DNA of 64,000 nucleotides from Chryseobacterium arthrosphaerae (GCF_001684965.1 NZ_MAYG01000001.1:1736001-1800000); one strand, 5' to 3'; counted from the stretch's first letter, positions 1 to 8,722 are shown. Notes: generated from the letters alone by a model not told the origin. Numbers and translations: made by a program.

Positions 1-92
1 TTTCCGGATTTCGCAGCATAGGCAGCAGCTGACAGTCCGGAAAATCCGGAACCTATTACTGCAATTCTCTTTCTTAACCTTCCAGTATTCAT
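1..92 (-). CDS. FAD-dependent dehydrogenase, N-terminal fragment (probable phytoene desaturase)
   Basis: Only the first 30 residues lie in the window; the gene runs off the left edge. After a short basic N-terminus the protein reads RIAVIGSGFSGLSAAAYAAK, a beta-alpha-beta dinucleotide fold with the GxGxxG motif for FAD or NAD binding. In flavobacteria this N-terminus is typical of CrtI-type carotenoid desaturases, and a MarR gene transcribed in the same direction just upstream is the usual neighbour there. What is seen is the binding motif; the carotenoid role is an inference from context. Another FAD oxidoreductase remains possible because the catalytic part is not visible. Confidence 0.6.
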   Translation of the reverse strand, partial: MNTGRLRKRIAVIGSGFSGLSAAAYAAKSG

Positions 93-133
93 TGTTATTT
101 ATTTAGTAGTTATAACCGGTAACTTTTATAGTA

Positions 134-790
134 TCAGTTCAGTTTTTTATACACAATATCGAGCAGATTACCCGCCTCCAGATTCATCCGGTAAAAAGAA
201 TCATGAAATTCATCCATTTTAGAGAGTATGGCAATGAGGAGCATCTGTTCAGAATGGTTCAGGTTCCCTACAACTACCTTTGAGGCTTTACGGATCTCAC
301 CCATATGCTCTTCCAGTACAGCAAGCCCCTTCTCCGTTATTTGAATATGTTTCGTTCTTCTATCTTGCAGACAAACCGCCTGTTCTGCCCATCCATGATG
401 TATCAGACGGTTGATGACAAGTATGCCTGAAGATTTTTCATGCACATTACGTCTTATAAGTTCCATTTTTGTCATGGGCCCCATCATTTTCAGACTGATC
501 AGGTATATAAAATCATCCTGGCTTGAAAAAACGGAATTACCTATTGACCGGGAGTATGTTTTGGCATATCTTCCCATCCGTACCAGTAAAGTATTGATGA
601 TACTGTCGGAACTTCTTCCTGCATCTTTCCCTATCCAGGACGGATCTTCAGGTCCGGAATTATCTTTACAGGAAGCATTGATCCATTCTGTGAACCCCTG
701 AAGATCATTACTATACAAAGCTTTCTCTTCATTCTGCTCCATAAATTGCTGAACGAGTTCCACAACTGCTTTTATAAGATCAAAATTCAT
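134..790 (-). CDS. MarR-family winged-helix regulator
   Basis: 218 residues counted from the ATG at 790. The open frame extends back to a TTG at 811, but that codon overlaps the -7 box at 809-816, so the ATG is preferred. The middle of the protein carries a MarR fold: a helix-turn-helix region around MTKMELIRRNVHEKSSGI, followed by the wing QDRRTKHIQITEKG. The N-terminal ~90 residues are longer than in minimal MarR proteins. It lies 41 bp upstream of the CrtI-like gene in the same direction, so it probably regulates pigment genes or itself. The family call is firm; the target is inferred. Confidence 0.85.
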   Translation of the reverse strand: MNFDLIKAVVELVQQFMEQNEEKALYSNDLQGFTEWINASCKDNSGPEDPSWIGKDAGRSSDSIINTLLVRMGRYAKTYSRSIGNSVFSSQDDFIYLISLKMMGPMTKMELIRRNVHEKSSGILVINRLIHHGWAEQAVCLQDRRTKHIQITEKGLAVLEEHMGEIRKASKVVVGNLNHSEQMLLIAILSKMDEFHDSFYRMNLEAGNLLDIVYKKLN

Positions 791-808
791 ATCAAACAAA
801 TTAGTAAA

Positions 809-841
809 CAAATATACTTATAATAGTTTATAAATATACTT
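809..841 (-). promoter_or_regulatory. promoter and paired direct repeats before the MarR gene
   Basis: On the minus strand TATATTTG (809-816) matches the Bacteroidota -7 box TAnnTTTG and sits 18 nt before the ATG. The decamer AAGTATATTT occurs twice, at 810-819 and 832-841, with a 22-bp period (about two helical turns). One copy overlaps the -7 box, which would suit an autoregulatory site. Regulator binding is inferred. Confidence 0.5.
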
Positions 842-1413
842 TTATTTGAAATTATTTTCACTTCTTATATAGCAATGGATTTAAATTCAATTACAACCAG
901 CCTACTAAAAACAATATAAACATCTGAAATACAATAAATTAAAAATAAATGAAAATTATATTTTTTATTCCTTTTTCAGACTGAAATTGTTTATTTATAT
1001 ACTATAATAGAATAATCATGGCAAGAATTCCGGTAAAATTCAAAGCCGTAATCACAGGACAGATTCAAAATCAGTTCACAGAAATTTAATTTTTATTGAA
1101 AAAACTTAAGAAAAAAGAAGTTATTAAAATAAATATGACATTCATAAAGCCTTACAATTAACTTTAACCGACAAATAATGAGGCTAATATTACAATCTGA
1201 ACTATTCAAATCTACAATTTCATGCCGGCAAGATTCCTTTATAGAAGGACATAACAACCAGGTGTAGTACCTGTGTAGATATCCTCTGAGTTAAATTTAT
1301 AAATGCAAAAGAGAGAAAATAAGTTTTTTTATCATAAATTTAATTCACACTTAATAGATAAATTTATTTTTTTATTATTGTAAAAAATATTAATCATCAT
1401 AAACACCAATATC
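842..1413. other. AT-rich intergenic region, no convincing gene
   Basis: About 570 bp of AT-rich sequence. The only notable items are a 23-codon open frame on the plus strand at 1018-1089 (starts MARIPVKFKAV, has no recognisable domain) and a small hairpin CAGGT-GTAGT-ACCTG near 1259-1273. Neither is supported as a functional element. The promoter of the protease gene at 1414 must lie here, but no clear TAnnTTTG box is visible. Confidence 0.4.
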
Positions 1414-2250
1414 ATGGAATTACACAAGAAGATCTTATTAGGATCATTTATTTCAGTGGCTATCGTATCGTGCAATAGTACAAATGACAGCATAGAGATC
1501 CCACAGGAACAGTCATCACTCTCAGAATTATTGGCCATCCCCACAGCAGATATTCCTGCAGGCTTTGAAAAAACACAAATGTGTAAAGATGTTTACCTTC
1601 CCGGTGAAGATAAAATACCCGGAACAGGTTCAAAGGGCGCTGTGATTACCAGTAAGAAATGGCCTAACGGCAGCGTCATTACAGTGAGCCTTAATGGAGG
1701 TACTACCAAGGTACGCAACAAAGTAATGCAGTATGCGAAGGAATGGTCTCAATATGCCAACATCACTTTTAACTTTATTACCAGTGGAACAGCACAGATC
1801 CGTGTTACCTTCACTCCCAACGCAGGATCTTATTCATATATCGGGAAAGATGCCCTCAGCATAGCTTCCAATAAAGAAACCATGAATTTCGGCTGGTTTA
1901 ATGACTCAACAAGTGATGCGGAATTCAGCAGAACCACTATTCATGAGTTCGGACATGCGCTTGGGATGATCCATGAGCATCAGCATCCTTTAGCAGCGAT
2001 CCCGTGGGACAAACCAAAAGTATATGCTTACTATGCAGGTTATCCCAATTACTGGACCCAGGCCCAGGTAGATAATAACCTTTTTGCAAAATATTCTACC
2101 TCACAGACCCAGTATAGTGCTTATGATAAGCTATCAATCATGCATTACAGCATCAGTTCAACTCTGACCACCAACGGATTCAGTGTTGGAAATAATACAG
2201 TCTTATCTCCTACCGACAAGCAGTTTATTGCATCAGTATATCCGAAATAA
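1414..2250 (+). CDS. M12-family (astacin-like) zinc metalloprotease lipoprotein
   Basis: 278 residues. The N-terminus is a lipoprotein signal with lipobox AIVSC (Cys20), so the enzyme is probably membrane-anchored and exported. The catalytic motif HEFGHALGMIHEH lies at residues 177-189: it has HExxHxxGxxH with three zinc-ligand histidines and the catalytic Glu178. The extra HEH and the later Met-turn SIMHYS (about residue 240) fit astacins and related metzincins. Flavastacin-like enzymes of this group are known in Weeksellaceae. The gene is single, with its own terminator at 2271. The substrate is unknown; the fold and activity are well supported by the motifs. Confidence 0.9.
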   Translation: MELHKKILLGSFISVAIVSCNSTNDSIEIPQEQSSLSELLAIPTADIPAGFEKTQMCKDVYLPGEDKIPGTGSKGAVITSKKWPNGSVITVSLNGGTTKVRNKVMQYAKEWSQYANITFNFITSGTAQIRVTFTPNAGSYSYIGKDALSIASNKETMNFGWFNDSTSDAEFSRTTIHEFGHALGMIHEHQHPLAAIPWDKPKVYAYYAGYPNYWTQAQVDNNLFAKYSTSQTQYSAYDKLSIMHYSISSTLTTNGFSVGNNTVLSPTDKQFIASVYPK

Positions 2251-2270
2251 GAATTCACTTATACCAAAAG

Positions 2271-2305
2271 AGTCTACCTTGATGTTACACAAGGTAGACT
2301 TTATT
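2271..2305 (+). terminator. rho-independent terminator of the protease gene
   Basis: Perfect 10-bp stem AGTCTACCTT / AAGGTAGACT (2271-2280 and 2291-2300) with a 10-nt loop, followed by TTTATTTATT, 20 bp after the stop codon. Confidence 0.9.
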
Positions 2306-2421
2306 TATTGATCGCAGGTCTAAAAAGAATGGTATTGATTAATGAACTATTTTTAAAGGTTTAGCCAAACCATTGGGTTTATAGTCAAATATTTTTCAGT
2401 ACTGGAAGGTCTTCCTGTGTC

Positions 2422-2775
2422 TTATAAAACCCCATAACAATATAAGCACATCCATCTGCCCTGATTATTGGCAGCTTCGGCATCAAAAATATAAAGCCCT
2501 TTACTCTCTATAAATTCTCTCTGGCCCTGTTTATCACCTCCGGAAGCATTGGTAATGTAGATGATGGTTCCGTCCTGTTCTGCACCGTACAATGTGTTGC
2601 CCTTTGCCGTAAGCTCCTCACGGGTAAGCCTTGGCGGAAGAAGCCCGTCGATCGTTAAAGCTTCTTTTTTGGCTGTAATATCAAGGGTCGCCTTAGGCTG
2701 ATCAGTATTTATTCCTGTCTGTGCAGATAATACTGTAGCTGCTGAAATAAAGATAATGGTTAAAAAAGTTTTCAT
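2422..2775 (-). CDS. small secreted protein of the flavobacterial 'GINT..P.ATLDI' type
   Basis: 117 residues with a clear signal peptide (MKTFLTIIFISAATVLSAQ). The mature protein begins GINTDQPKATLDI, a segment that recurs in many secreted flavobacterial proteins of unknown role, followed by a GLLPPRLTREEL segment. The C-terminus has two close cysteines (CLYC). No catalytic motif is seen. Localisation outside the cytoplasm is well supported; function is unknown. Confidence 0.75.
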   Translation of the reverse strand: MKTFLTIIFISAATVLSAQTGINTDQPKATLDITAKKEALTIDGLLPPRLTREELTAKGNTLYGAEQDGTIIYITNASGGDKQGQREFIESKGLYIFDAEAANNQGRWMCLYCYGVL

Positions 2776-2856
2776 TGTTGATTTAAAATTAAATAAAGTT
2801 TAGGATCAATAATAAATCCGAAAATAAAATAAATATATCAATTTAAAAAAATTATA

Positions 2857-2873
2857 GGATAAACGTTTAACCA
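2857..2873. promoter_or_regulatory. LacI-family operator-like palindrome, distal site
   Basis: TAAACGTTTA (2860-2869), a perfect palindrome around the central CG typical of LacI/GalR operators. The same core (AAACGTTTAAC) occurs before the fructokinase gene at 4116. It lies about 200 bp before the LacI start and about 85 bp before the divergent secreted-protein gene. Confidence 0.6.
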
Positions 2874-3023
2874 AAATTAATAATGACCGTATAACAACTT
2901 AACAATTTATTAATACTATAATTATTAAATTAACACAATTTACTGAATATCAATATATTAAAATAATTTAAAAATTTTGCTAAATTACACTTTTTTCTGA
3001 AACCACCAAAAAAAACCACGCTA

Positions 3024-3055
3024 TTGTTTTTTTACGATTTTATGAGATATTTTTG
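3024..3055 (+). promoter_or_regulatory. promoter of the LacI-family gene
   Basis: TATTTTTG at 3048-3055 matches TAnnTTTG, with a TTG 21 bp upstream (3024-3026) as the -33 element. It ends 16 nt before the ATG at 3072, which argues against any earlier start. Confidence 0.6.
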
Positions 3056-3071
3056 TGGTTTAAAAAATAAT

Positions 3072-4079
3072 ATGAAAAGGTCTTCCATAAAAGATATTGC
3101 TAAACTGGCAGGAGTTTCCGTAGCCACAGTATCTTATGTTCTCAACAGAAAGGAAGGACAGCGCATCAGTGAGGAGACCCGGAAAAAAATTTTTAAAATT
3201 GCTGAAACGATTAACTATACTCCCAATAAGATAGCAAAAAGCCTTAAAACAAACAAAACAAAGCTTCTTGGGCTTATTGTTGCAGACATCTCCAATGATT
3301 TCTATTCTCATATAGCGAGAAATCTTGAAGATAAAGCCTTAAAACTTGGTTATACCCTAATCATCGGCAGCTCTGATGAAAATGCCGAAAAGTTTAAAAA
3401 ACTTACAGAACTCTTTTCACAACAGCAGGTAGACGGAATGATCGTTGCCCCCGTTTCAGGATCTGAAAATACCCTTGAAAACCTCATCAATATTAAATAC
3501 CCTATTGTAACCATTGACAGGTATCTTAAAGGAGTGGCTGTCCCCGGAATTACAATTAATAATCAGGAAATAGCAGAAAGTACAGCCGGCTTACTGCTGA
3601 ATAAGGATTTTGATAAGATCATCTATATAGGTTATGAGACTGAGCTTCCACATCTGTTAGACCGCCAGCATGGTTTTGAAAAGGCAGTAGGAGCTTCCGG
3701 TAAAACGGTTGAAATGCACTATCTGCTGGTAGGATTAGAAAATATAACCCGGGAAGTCCATTCACAGCTTGAAAGCAAGTTGGGGAATGCCCCTGACAAT
3801 ACAGCCCTCTATTTTTCAAGTAATAAGCTTGCAGTAGCAGGTCTTTCCTATATTGTCAAAAATAATATCAGTGTTCCGGAACAGGTTTCTGTAGTAGCAT
3901 TTGATGAAACAGATGCCTATAACCTTTTCCCCACAGAGATCACCTACATCCAACAGCCTATTGAAGAAATGGCTGAAGAGGCTATCAAGCTGCTGGACGC
4001 CCAGATCCATGATTATACAGCAACCGGAAAAAGGGTCACATTATCCGCAAAACTGGTTTCCAGAGCGTCTTTAAAATAA
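3072..4079 (+). CDS. LacI/GalR-family transcriptional regulator
   Basis: 335 residues from the ATG at 3072, chosen because the DNA-binding domain begins directly there (KRSSIKDIAKLAGVS...) and the promoter lies at 3024-3055. Residues 5-24 form the LacI helix-turn-helix IKDIAKLAGVSVATVSYVLN, followed by a hinge (PNKIAKSL) and a periplasmic-binding-protein-like sensor domain to the end. It stands directly before the fructokinase, permease and epimerase genes. AAACGTTT operators at 2860 and 4116 are the likely binding sites, so it probably represses the sugar operon until a ketose or phosphate ester binds. The inducer is inferred from the neighbours. Confidence 0.93.
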   Translation: MKRSSIKDIAKLAGVSVATVSYVLNRKEGQRISEETRKKIFKIAETINYTPNKIAKSLKTNKTKLLGLIVADISNDFYSHIARNLEDKALKLGYTLIIGSSDENAEKFKKLTELFSQQQVDGMIVAPVSGSENTLENLINIKYPIVTIDRYLKGVAVPGITINNQEIAESTAGLLLNKDFDKIIYIGYETELPHLLDRQHGFEKAVGASGKTVEMHYLLVGLENITREVHSQLESKLGNAPDNTALYFSSNKLAVAGLSYIVKNNISVPEQVSVVAFDETDAYNLFPTEITYIQQPIEEMAEEAIKLLDAQIHDYTATGKRVTLSAKLVSRASLK

Positions 4080-4115
4080 TCAACTTTAACTGAAACATTT
4101 TTTTTAAATATTAAC

Positions 4116-4127
4116 TTAAACGTTTAA
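4116..4127. promoter_or_regulatory. LacI-family operator before the fructokinase gene
   Basis: Perfect palindrome TTAAACGTTTAA, ending 6 nt before the ATG at 4134. This position would block transcription or the promoter directly. The core matches the site at 2860. Confidence 0.7.
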
Positions 4128-4133
4128 CTAAAT

Positions 4134-5048
4134 ATGATTACTAATAAAATGAACAATGTCGTTTGCTTTGGAGAGGTTCTTTGGGACATCTTCCCAAGCG
4201 GATCCAGGGCTGGTGGAGCTCCGTTTAATGTTGCCTATAATCTTTTCAAGATGGGGCTCAATACCAAAATGCTCAGCAGAATTGGAAATGATGAATTAGG
4301 CCACCGTCTTCTCAGCCAGATTCAGGATTGGGGAATAACAACAGAATTCATACAGGTAGACCATGAAAAAGCCACAGGAACAGTGCTTGCTGATTTTGAT
4401 GAGCATGGAGAAGCTGTGTACGAAATTGTACAGGAAGTAGCCTGGGATTATATTCAGCCTCTGCCTGAACACAGGGAATTGATTGAAAATTCAGAAGCTT
4501 TTGTTTTCGGAAGTCTGATCACAAGAAATGAAGTATCACAAAATACATTGCTTGAACTTCTGGAATATTCAAAGTTCAGGGTATTTGATGTCAATTTCCG
4601 CCCGCCTTTTATCAATTTTGAATTCATTAAAAAATTATTACACAAAGCGGATCTTGTGAAGATGAATAAGGCAGAACTCAGAACAATTCTTGAATACCTC
4701 GGCGAAGAATATATAGATGAAGAGACCGGCATCAGACATCTACAGGCTTATTTTAACCTGAATGAAATTGTTCTGACCAAAGGAAGTAAAGGAGCCAGAT
4801 ATTTTGTGGGTAAGACTGCCTATAATTTTCCGGCAGTTCATATTGATATTGCGGACACTGTAGGAAGCGGAGATTCTTTTCTGGCCGGGTTCCTGTCTAA
4901 AAGGATTCAGGGAAGCTCCCCGGAAGAGATTATGAGGCAGGCAACGTCACTGGGTGCTTTTATCACCTCAAAACCAGGTGCATGTCCGGATTATACTTAT
5001 GAGGAATTCAGGGCATTCAGAGAAAAAAACAGCTGTACAATCTCTTAA
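4134..5048 (+). CDS. PfkB-family sugar kinase, probable fructokinase
   Basis: 304 residues. It shows both ribokinase/PfkB signatures: the glycine-rich GGAPFNVAYNL near the N-terminus, and ADTVGSGDSFLAGF with the catalytic Asp near residue 247. The start FGEVLWDIFPSG is typical of bacterial fructokinases. The likely reaction is ATP-dependent phosphorylation of D-fructose to fructose 6-phosphate in the cytoplasm. A second ATG at 4149 (MNNVVCFGE) is an alternative start. It is first in the operon, with a LacI operator directly upstream and the permease 10 bp downstream. Substrate specificity is inferred from similarity and from the epimerase in the same operon. Confidence 0.88.
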   Translation: MITNKMNNVVCFGEVLWDIFPSGSRAGGAPFNVAYNLFKMGLNTKMLSRIGNDELGHRLLSQIQDWGITTEFIQVDHEKATGTVLADFDEHGEAVYEIVQEVAWDYIQPLPEHRELIENSEAFVFGSLITRNEVSQNTLLELLEYSKFRVFDVNFRPPFINFEFIKKLLHKADLVKMNKAELRTILEYLGEEYIDEETGIRHLQAYFNLNEIVLTKGSKGARYFVGKTAYNFPAVHIDIADTVGSGDSFLAGFLSKRIQGSSPEEIMRQATSLGAFITSKPGACPDYTYEEFRAFREKNSCTIS

Positions 5049-5058
5049 AACATACTAT

Positions 5059-6300
5059 ATGAATACTCCAAAATTTACAGATAAAAAGTACTATATCATT
5101 CTGTCTTTTGTAACTTCATTATTTTTCTTCTGGGCTATTGCGCTTACCATGGGTGATGTATTGAATAAGCATTTTCAGAATGTTCTCCACATTTCGAAAT
5201 CCAAATCCGGACTGGTACAGCTTTCCATTTTTGGGGCTTACGCACTTATGGGGATTCCTGCAGGTCTTTTTATGAAAAGGTTCGGTTATAAACTGGGGGT
5301 TATATTAGGGCTTTCATTATTTGCACTGGGATCTTTTCTGTTTATTCCGGCAGCCGATACTTCTTCATTTGATTTTTTCAGATTGGCCCTTTTTGTTCTC
5401 GCAATGGGAATGGCAACGCTTGAAACGGTGGCCCACCCTTTTGTAGCAGCCCTCGGTGATGAAAGAACGAGTGACCAACGGGTCAATTTCGCCCAGTCAT
5501 TTAATGGTTTAGGGGCCATTATCGGTCCTCTGTTGGGTGGGTATTTCATTTTCGGGGCACCTGATTCCGGAACGGGGTCTCTGGATTCAGTAAAAAATCT
5601 TTATACATGGATTGGTATTGTAATTCTGGCGATTACCATTATTTTCAGCTTTATCAGAGTACCGGACCTCAAAGATCCCCATGCAGAAGATGTCATTACA
5701 GAAAGTGAAAAAGGAGAAGACCAGACCACATCTGATCCGGAGGCGCCGCTTTATAAGCAGAGGCATTTTATCTTTGCAGTCATTGCCCAGTTTTTCAATA
5801 TTGCCGCCCAGGGCGGGACGTGGGCTTATTTTATCAATTACGGTGTGGAAAAGATGCATCTTCCCGAAATACAGGCGTCCTATTATTTTTCACTGAGTAT
5901 GGCCATGATGATGATCGGAAGATTTATCGGAACCTTTCTGATGAGATTCATCGCTCCCAACAAGCTGCTGGCTATCTTTACCAGCTGTAATGTCATTCTG
6001 TGCCTGATTATTTCCCAGAGTTTCGGATGGGCATCATTTATAAGTCTTATTTTGCTCAACCTGTTTCTGAGTGTAATGTATCCCACTATTTTCAGCCTTG
6101 GACTTAAAAGATTAGGATCAAGAGTTCAGCAGGCATCATCATTCCTGGTTATGGCCATGTTCGGAGGCGCTGTTTTCCCTCCGATCATGGGTAAAATTGC
6201 TGAAAAAGATATTGCCCATGCCTATCTCCTTCCGATTCTATGCTATGTGGTTATTTTATTGTTTGCATTAAAATTCTATAAGCCCAGAACATTCAAATAA
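5059..6300 (+). CDS. FucP-type sugar:proton symporter (MFS)
   Basis: 413 residues from the ATG at 5059, 10 bp after the kinase stop; the open frame extends further back inside the kinase gene but the membrane protein begins here. About 12 hydrophobic helices, with a variable charged loop in the middle (about residues 200-235). The first helix SFFFWAIALTMGDVLNKHFQ and the loop FGYKLGVILG are typical of the fucose/glucose/galactose permease group of the major facilitator superfamily. It probably imports the sugar used by the operon, a ketohexose by context. Family call firm, substrate inferred. Confidence 0.9.
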   Translation: MNTPKFTDKKYYIILSFVTSLFFFWAIALTMGDVLNKHFQNVLHISKSKSGLVQLSIFGAYALMGIPAGLFMKRFGYKLGVILGLSLFALGSFLFIPAADTSSFDFFRLALFVLAMGMATLETVAHPFVAALGDERTSDQRVNFAQSFNGLGAIIGPLLGGYFIFGAPDSGTGSLDSVKNLYTWIGIVILAITIIFSFIRVPDLKDPHAEDVITESEKGEDQTTSDPEAPLYKQRHFIFAVIAQFFNIAAQGGTWAYFINYGVEKMHLPEIQASYYFSLSMAMMMIGRFIGTFLMRFIAPNKLLAIFTSCNVILCLIISQSFGWASFISLILLNLFLSVMYPTIFSLGLKRLGSRVQQASSFLVMAMFGGAVFPPIMGKIAEKDIAHAYLLPILCYVVILLFALKFYKPRTFK

Positions 6301-6305
6301 TCCCA

Positions 6306-6392
6306 ATGAAAACAAAAGCTTTTCTTAACCTTGTGTATCTTATTTCTATGCATCAGCAGGGAATTACTGTTCAAAGAGATTTTTTAATTTAA
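6306..6392 (+). pseudogene. 28-codon open frame, possible remnant of a secreted-protein gene
   Basis: Reads MKTKAFLNLVYLISM followed by 13 further residues and a stop, inside the 105-bp gap between permease and epimerase. The start resembles the beginning of a signal peptide but is cut off before any mature domain. It may be what is left of a deleted gene, or chance. Weak evidence. Confidence 0.25.
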
Positions 6393-6405
6393 AATAAAGA
6401 AAAAT

Positions 6406-7248
6406 ATGAAGAATATAAAATTAGGGGCTTCCCTGCTCTCCTGGATCACTCCGCTATGGAATGCAGAATCAGGAAAATATGCTATAGAAAAAACGGCACA
6501 GGCCGGGTTTGACCTTATCGAAATACTGTTGCCGAATTCTATGGATTTTGATGCTGCTACCGTAAAAAAACAGCTGAAAGAACATCACCTGGAAGCTGTA
6601 TGCTCGCTGAATCTTCCCAAAGATGCCCATATTGCTTTTTATCCTGAAGCAGCAGAAAACCTCATCAAAAAAGCAATTGATAAGGTTGATGAGCTTGAAA
6701 CCAATCTGCTGGCCGGAGTACTGCACAGCGGAATTGGCGTCTTTACCGGAAAACCACTCACAGAAAACGAAAAAGACATTATAACTGAAGTATGGTGTAA
6801 TGTATCGGATTATGCCCGAATCAGGAATATAGATATCGCTATAGAACCTATTAACCGCTATGAATCCTATGTTTGCAACACCGCAGAAAATGTCCTTGAG
6901 CTTATTAAAAAAACAGGCAAAAACAACCTTTTCCTTCACCTCGATACCTTTCATATGAATATTGAGGAAAATAATTTTTATGATCCGATAATTAAATCCG
7001 GAAAAATGCTGAAGCATATTCATATTACAGAATCTCACCGGGGTATGCCCGGAGAAGGTACTGTGAATTGGGAAGAATTTTTCTCTGCATTGAAAGCAAT
7101 CCATTTTGAAGGAAATCTGGTTCTTGAAAATTTCAGTTCCTCAATTCCCGGAATGCAGGAAAAGGTTTCATTATGGCAGAAATCCACTCATGATGCCCGG
7201 GAACTTGCTGAAGGAAGTCTTGCTTTTTTAAAGGATAACATCCGGTAA
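6406..7248 (+). CDS. D-tagatose/D-psicose 3-epimerase-like sugar isomerase
   Basis: 280 residues, a TIM barrel of the AP-endonuclease-2/xylose-isomerase-like class. All four metal ligands of the ketose 3-epimerases can be placed: Glu147 (AIEPINRYES), Asp180 (HLDTFHMNIEE), His206 (HIHITES) and Glu241 (LENFS). Their spacing is close to that of characterised D-tagatose and D-psicose epimerases. The PGEGTVNWEEFF segment is also typical. The family swaps the C3 configuration of free ketohexoses, for example psicose to fructose. As the last gene of the LacI-fructokinase-permease operon it would deliver fructose to the kinase. The enzyme class is well supported; the natural sugar is not known. Confidence 0.85.
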   Translation: MKNIKLGASLLSWITPLWNAESGKYAIEKTAQAGFDLIEILLPNSMDFDAATVKKQLKEHHLEAVCSLNLPKDAHIAFYPEAAENLIKKAIDKVDELETNLLAGVLHSGIGVFTGKPLTENEKDIITEVWCNVSDYARIRNIDIAIEPINRYESYVCNTAENVLELIKKTGKNNLFLHLDTFHMNIEENNFYDPIIKSGKMLKHIHITESHRGMPGEGTVNWEEFFSALKAIHFEGNLVLENFSSSIPGMQEKVSLWQKSTHDARELAEGSLAFLKDNIR

Positions 7249-7308
7249 CAAGAGTATGTTGAGTGATCTCAGAAGTTAAAATCAAGTATCAGGTAAGAGT
7301 TTTATCAC

Positions 7309-8658
7309 CTATACCTCACTCATCCATTTTATAGCATTGATGCCCGGCATAAATAAATACATCCCACCCTTTAAAATATTAAAAGTCGGCATTCCAACAA
7401 AGCGTTTAGGTAAAGGATCGCTGGGCATTGTAAAAGTACCTTTACCTTCGTTGAGCCCTATCATAGGATCTCTTTCATTTTTGAGGCTGACAAAATTGCC
7501 GTTGTTCACCCATTCCTTTTGTAAAAATTCAAGCGTTTCCATAGCTTTTGCACTAAACGCTATAAAATAAAGTCCCCGTTCCTTACCATCATCTTTAATA
7601 CTGTCCTTGGGCAATGCAGGTCCATAACCCACACCTTTGCGTATAATACGGTGCAGGTTCACATCCGACATCACAGCCATCTTACTGTTACGGGGATTCA
7701 TACGCCGCATATGACTTGAATAAGGTACTAGCTTACCACTTTGGTCATTGCTGAAATCAAAATCATTATTTTTTGTAACATCTGCGCCCAATGCAGCATC
7801 GTCTTTAAACGGGCATCTATTTAAAGGAGCACCACTACGCCATCTGCCTATCATTTTAGCAGCTAACAATTCCTGCTCATCTTTCGATTTAGCCTGTTCA
7901 CTTAAATATTTATTGAATGAAGCAACGTGGCTGTGGTATTTTCTAAAAATGACGAAAGTACCATTTCTGGCAAATTCAAATGGCTGCGGCATTGGATAAT
8001 GGTTACCAGCTTCGTTGGCATAACCTAATATAAATTCACCTGCCTTTATAGGCCGTTCTTTAGAATTTAACTGCTCTGCCCCGCTGCCTTCAATTTCCGG
8101 GTTACTGATCCCATCACGAAAACCAAAATGATTGAAATTCCCTTCTATAGGGGTATCAAAATCTGCCTGAAAACACAGTTTAACACCTTGGTGCTTTTCC
8201 AGTATTTGAAGAGCAAGTGCTTTTTTGGAGTTCAGATCATCCAGATTTTTTGCAACAATGGAAACGGCAATATGATTATTGGTTGCTTTAAAAACAGAAT
8301 CCCATTTTTCGGGGGCGTTCTCATTAATATCCATTAGTTTTTCGCTACGGGCAGCCATACCTTTTTTAAAAGCTTCCGGAAAGCTTTCAATAGTAGACTG
8401 CGGAAGTCCAAGTTTCTTTAGCCCCTCATAGGTAAAGGCAATTGAAAGCCATGCATCATCATTATCCCACCAATTTTTTGCATTGGTGACATAAGGTAGT
8501 ATTTCTTTCAAAAATGCTTTGGCAGAAGCAGTATCCAGAATTTCCAGGAAAACATTGACCCCATGATAAGGCAAAGGTCTCTCACGCAAAATAATGGCCT
8601 GAATATCCTGCAGCTCTATTTTTTCAGCGGTGCGTTTAAATAAATTTTTTAAAAACAT
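7309..8658 (-). CDS. DyP-type heme peroxidase
   Basis: 449 residues. The distal motif GFRDG is at 179-183, with the catalytic Asp182 in the GxxDG signature of dye-decolourising peroxidases. The proximal heme region SHMRRMNPR has His316 as probable axial ligand and conserved arginines near 319-323. No signal peptide is visible, so it is probably cytoplasmic. Members oxidise bulky aromatic compounds with hydrogen peroxide. It is the last gene of a minus-strand set (SnoaL-like, RibD-like, hypothetical, DUF2147) next to an aromatic hydroxylase operon, which suggests a role in phenolic or quinone chemistry. The family is certain; substrate and subclass are not. Confidence 0.92.
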   Translation of the reverse strand: MFLKNLFKRTAEKIELQDIQAIILRERPLPYHGVNVFLEILDTASAKAFLKEILPYVTNAKNWWDNDDAWLSIAFTYEGLKKLGLPQSTIESFPEAFKKGMAARSEKLMDINENAPEKWDSVFKATNNHIAVSIVAKNLDDLNSKKALALQILEKHQGVKLCFQADFDTPIEGNFNHFGFRDGISNPEIEGSGAEQLNSKERPIKAGEFILGYANEAGNHYPMPQPFEFARNGTFVIFRKYHSHVASFNKYLSEQAKSKDEQELLAAKMIGRWRSGAPLNRCPFKDDAALGADVTKNNDFDFSNDQSGKLVPYSSHMRRMNPRNSKMAVMSDVNLHRIIRKGVGYGPALPKDSIKDDGKERGLYFIAFSAKAMETLEFLQKEWVNNGNFVSLKNERDPMIGLNEGKGTFTMPSDPLPKRFVGMPTFNILKGGMYLFMPGINAIKWMSEV

Positions 8659-8722
8659 AAGATAATTAATATTGAAGTTTTGGCAATATCATATGAACTG
8701 GTTTTTCTTCGCCAGCTTGTTA

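Noticed and set aside
1018..1089. A 23-codon frame beginning MARIPVKFKAV
   Set aside because: No promoter box, no domain, no terminator, and short enough to occur by chance.
1259..1273. Hairpin CAGGT-GTAGT-ACCTG before the protease gene
   Set aside because: Short stem, no T-run, and no gene directly upstream on the plus strand; probably chance.
3024..3071. Upstream in-frame start for the LacI gene
   Set aside because: It would place the promoter's -7 box in the coding region and adds residues not found in the family.
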